A DNA stretch of 64,000 nt from Symsagittifera roscoffensis (taxonomy: Eukaryota; Xenacoelomorpha; Acoela; Convolutidae): NCBI RefSeq assembly GCF_963678635.1, contig NC_087069.1:20436660-20500659 (forward strand), in the 5' to 3' direction. The notes under the pieces were generated by a model that did not search any database, was not told the origin of the DNA, and was given only the letters and a program-made list of their open reading frames with translations. Each line of letters starts with the position of its first letter. Positions within the stretch are counted from its first letter, which is position 1. The translations under genes and the position numbers were made by a program. Positions 61,101 to 64,000 of the stretch are shown in pieces.

Positions 61101-64000
61101 TAGAGGCCTCAGCCAGAGTACCTTTCTTGGGAACGCTGCCCGAAGAAGAATGGGAAGTACATCACCGCGACCACAAGAGTAGGACGGGATGCAAACTGGA
61201 CAGAGTGGCGTTTATGGAAGAAGTCTGGACCGTGGTGCAAAGCTATGGGACCCAGTCTATTCTGAAAACGGGTCTCAACCAACCCTTGATGAGAGAAGTA
61301 CTTTACAAGCTTGATGAGTGTGAAGGGAGACTTAGTGAGTTGTTGATCGACTCAGCCACTGATGAAAGTGAAGCGAATCCTCCCATCAAGATGACACCGC
61401 AGGACGATGAAGGAGAGGTGGTGTATCTGTCAAGAACCAGGAGAGGGACGATGCAATCAAAATTGGTGATTGATAAAATCAATGCGATGAAAATGAAGTT
61501 AGGCAGCAGAGTGATGCCGAGGAGAGTTGGAAAGACGAAGGTGGATTCAGAAATATCGATGAAAGCTGGTAACTCAGCGAAAAGGAAACGAGTTGAGGAG
61601 GTCATGGATTTGGGGCAAGGTGATTATCAACTGCCTGGCACAGATAAAATGTTAACTGATATAGCGATGGTGCCACCCATTCTCATGGCGGGGATAAAGT
61701 CAACCGGTTATAAATCCAAAAGGAGTGACCGCACTCTGACTGGAGCAACCTTAGAAATGGAAATACTCAGCCAATGTGGAGTGAGCACAATGAAAGACTT
61801 CAAGCCATCTCCCATGAATCATGGCAAGGGAAGTGTCGCAGGACAACTAACACCAGTGGAATATAACCGACTAACAGTGTCGGAGACTGTGTCGATAGAT
61901 GAACCCACCGGTGGATACATGGAGATGTTAGAATACCGAAACTCGGCTAGAGGGTATGTAATGGCCCTGGAAGACGAAAAAGCCATGGAGGGTTATCTGG
62001 AAACGATGTTGCAAGGCACGTCCCTCAAGCAGAAGGCGCACGGGATTTTAGCGTCGTCTGACATACAAGCAGAAACGATAGAGCAGTTGGTGAGCCTTCC
62101 ATGGAAAGCAGTAGTATTAAGGTATTTCGAAGAAGAAATGAGGACTACGCCAAGAATACATGCTCTCGTGGCAGTACCTTACGTAAGAACAGAGTTACAG
62201 CTCAGGTTCGCCTGGTGCATGATGGGACTGACTCGCGAAGAGTATGATTCAGAAAAAAGGAAGAGGTCGAAAGAAGAGAAGGTTTTCCTTATGACGAACC
62301 TGAGGGATCTGATAGTCCAGGAGGGAGCAGCAGTAGCGTTTGCGAAGCGGAGAGACGCTCTCTGTTTCATTCGATTCCTGATAGAGCAGATTTCAGTACC
62401 TGCATTAAACACCTGTGTTAAAATGTTGAGGGAAGGCGATGAGCGAACGAAAGCCTTATTCTTGCTAGCACTGCTGGATATCCAGCAAAGTAAACCAATG
62501 AGGGTGAACATGAAAGAACCCGAGGAATTAGAACCCATGAAAAAGATGGACGAAATCAGGAGATTCTCAAACAAGGAGCTGAGACTCACTAAAGAATCTA
62601 TGAGAGCATTGCCGAAATCCAGTGAATACTGTGGACCGATCAAGAAGAAATCGTATAGCTACATATCCGGGATCATAGGGATAGCGTACAATCCTTTCCT
62701 GAGTGAAGACATACGCGATTGCTTCTTCGATTATGAGCAGGCGGTGTTGCTAAGATTCTGGACGTCCAGAATTGTAACGATTAAGAGCGTTAACAATCTA
62801 CAGGCCAAATTGGGACTGGTCTTGGAAGAAGAGGTGACTGCACCTTCAGTACCAAAATCCGACAAGAGAGTGGAGTTTGGGTTGGGATTCTCAGATGAAT
62901 TACTGAGAACGAGCTTGATGGCAGTGTGGGAATTGATGAGGCCATCATGGTGTCCTAGTCCCAACGCTGACTCAATATTACGGGCGACACAAGACGTACA
63001 GAGGGAACTGAATGCAGACTGTAACCTGCGCGACCTCAACATCATATATAATGTGATGATAACGGCCTCTAAGAGCAACGGAGAAGATAAAGTGGAGTTG
63101 CCTGGCTGGGGACCAGAAGACTGGGTCAAACCTGGTAGCTGTCTGGCGGAAGTCTGTGGACTGGAGGGTCACGTTTGTGGAGGTCTGGACTGTGTGAAGA
63201 CCCTGGAGAAACAACACAAGCAATTGACGGTATTGTTTGGAAACATAGTGATGAAAGCTAGAACAGAAACGGAACTGATAGCAGATTGCCATGGAGGAAC
63301 CGATGTGAATCTAGTGACTGCACTAGGATTCTACAGCATGTTTGGTTCTTTAGAGTCACTATTGAGTCTGGAACAGAAACATGAGATGATCACAGCCATC
63401 AGTCTAGAAGTATTCCCAGGAGTTCTGCAGACTGAGCAGAAATACATAGGAAAATGGAGGGAAGCAATCGAGACGGAAACGAACATCAGATACAGCGAGA
63501 CTTATTGTAGACAATCAGGAGCACGATATTTGGTGGGTTCAACTTTGGCTCCAATGTGCAAGAGCAGATACCCTGTACATTTCGTAGCTGTGGACTTGAA
63601 GAGTACAAGAACGATTGTGGATCAAGCCTTCTCAGTGCCGAAGTGTGTGAGACTGGCGAGAATGTCCGAGTTACTATGTAAGATGTTCTCAGCAGTTCCA
63701 GAGAGAACCAAAGAAGAATTGGAGTCAATATTAGGAAAGAAGTTCATGGGATATGTGAGCGGGAACTTCAGTGACTTCGAGAGACAGAAACAGAGAGGAT
63801 CAACTCTCACAGATTACAATGCAGTAGATGAGAATGATGAAGTCCACCGAGTGATGATGGAAGTGGAACCATTGCTGGAAGCTTCGGGAAAACGTAATTG
63901 GAGGAGCATCATGTTGACGCACGACGAGTTTCCTTGTCACTGCTTGCTGCAGACCTGGTGGTATCCCAAGCGTAGTAATCTGATGTTGATCTGAGACTCT
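58158..64000 (+). pseudogene. ORF5 of element D: giant protein of unknown function, runs off the window
   Basis: ATG at 58158 (MGPVNARPLQVVRL), seven nt after the ORF4 stop. The frame is open to 59504, shifts once near 59480, then is open to 63992 except for a TAG at 60065 that C lacks; it meets a TGA at 63992 where B has tryptophan. The N-terminal third looks like a degenerate SGNH fold (IMVVANSEFV, ITIVFAGIIDHLHSRGFLSR with Ile where C has the GxND Asn, ALSPGYAHLPDGLKFVYAIV). Further on there is an acidic stretch (about 60740-61080), a basic KRKRVEEVMD patch (near 61580), and CLAEVCGLEGHVCGGLDC (CX4CX6CX4C, near 63140). More than 1940 codons in the window. No known family; possibly a structural or replication-associated protein, but this is a guess. 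Confidence 0.75.

Larger units (their letters stand above)
48447..64000 (+). mobile_element. Element D: family II retrotransposon, gag-less and integrase-deleted
   Basis: Plus-strand copy of the B family: rearranged LTR, PBS, shortened leader, a displaced LTR segment joined to the protease active site, RT, RNase H, linker, integrase without its catalytic core, macrodomain, spacer, ORF4 with an intact SGNH domain, and ORF5 to the window edge. Gag and the first half of the protease are gone. The block from the macrodomain on is the best preserved of the four elements. It could only have moved in trans after the gag and integrase losses. Confidence 0.9.

Overview
The window is about 64 kb of metazoan (eukaryotic) repeat DNA made almost entirely of four large, decayed Ty3/gypsy-type LTR retrotransposons. 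They are layered into one fragment of a non-LTR (LINE) reverse transcriptase gene. I see no ordinary host gene, tRNA, rRNA or prokaryotic feature. A nematode host is plausible but not proven. Evidence for it is a TTTTCAG-type splice acceptor in the inter-ORF spacers, an SL1-like word just downstream of one of them, and the style of the LINE.

Layout: element A (1-6736, minus, family I, runs off the left edge); LINE fragment part 1 (6737-6941); element B (6942-25464, minus, family II, both LTRs present, 18.5 kb); LINE part 2 (25465-25811); element C (25813-48446, plus, family I, about 22.6 kb); element D (48447 to the right edge, plus, family II). Removing B rejoins the LINE reading frame with a TGT duplication. 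C's 3' LTR and D's 5' LTR are fused at 48446/48447, and both are incomplete.

Architecture of an inferred full element: LTR of about 0.9 kb with TGTG...TACA ends; primer-binding site resembling the complement of a tRNA-Asn 3' end; a very long leader (3-4 kb) full of minisatellites or CCCCTCCGGATT words; gag with two CCHC knuckles; protease (DTGA); RT (Y[VM]DD); RNase H; an acidic linker with repeated LSGE; integrase (HHCC, DDE, GPF motif). These are followed by parts ordinary Ty3/gypsy elements lack. First is a macrodomain resembling the OARD1/TARG1 type. Next is a roughly 0.4-0.5 kb spacer with a splice acceptor. Then comes ORF4, with a coiled coil and an SGNH (GDSL) hydrolase domain. Last is a giant ORF5 of about 1950 codons or more, with a degenerate SGNH-like N-terminus and a conserved CX4CX6CX4C motif but no recognised function. 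ORF4 and ORF5 meet in a stop-then-start arrangement.

All four copies carry nonsense mutations, frameshifts or deletions. A lacks most of its LTR and its PBS. B lacks about 5 kb covering the SGNH region. C has many point lesions. D lacks gag and the integrase catalytic core but keeps the best macro/ORF4/ORF5 block. The strongest candidate for something new is this giant LTR-retrotransposon lineage with a macrodomain plus SGNH esterase cassette behind integrase, seen in two diverged families in one window.
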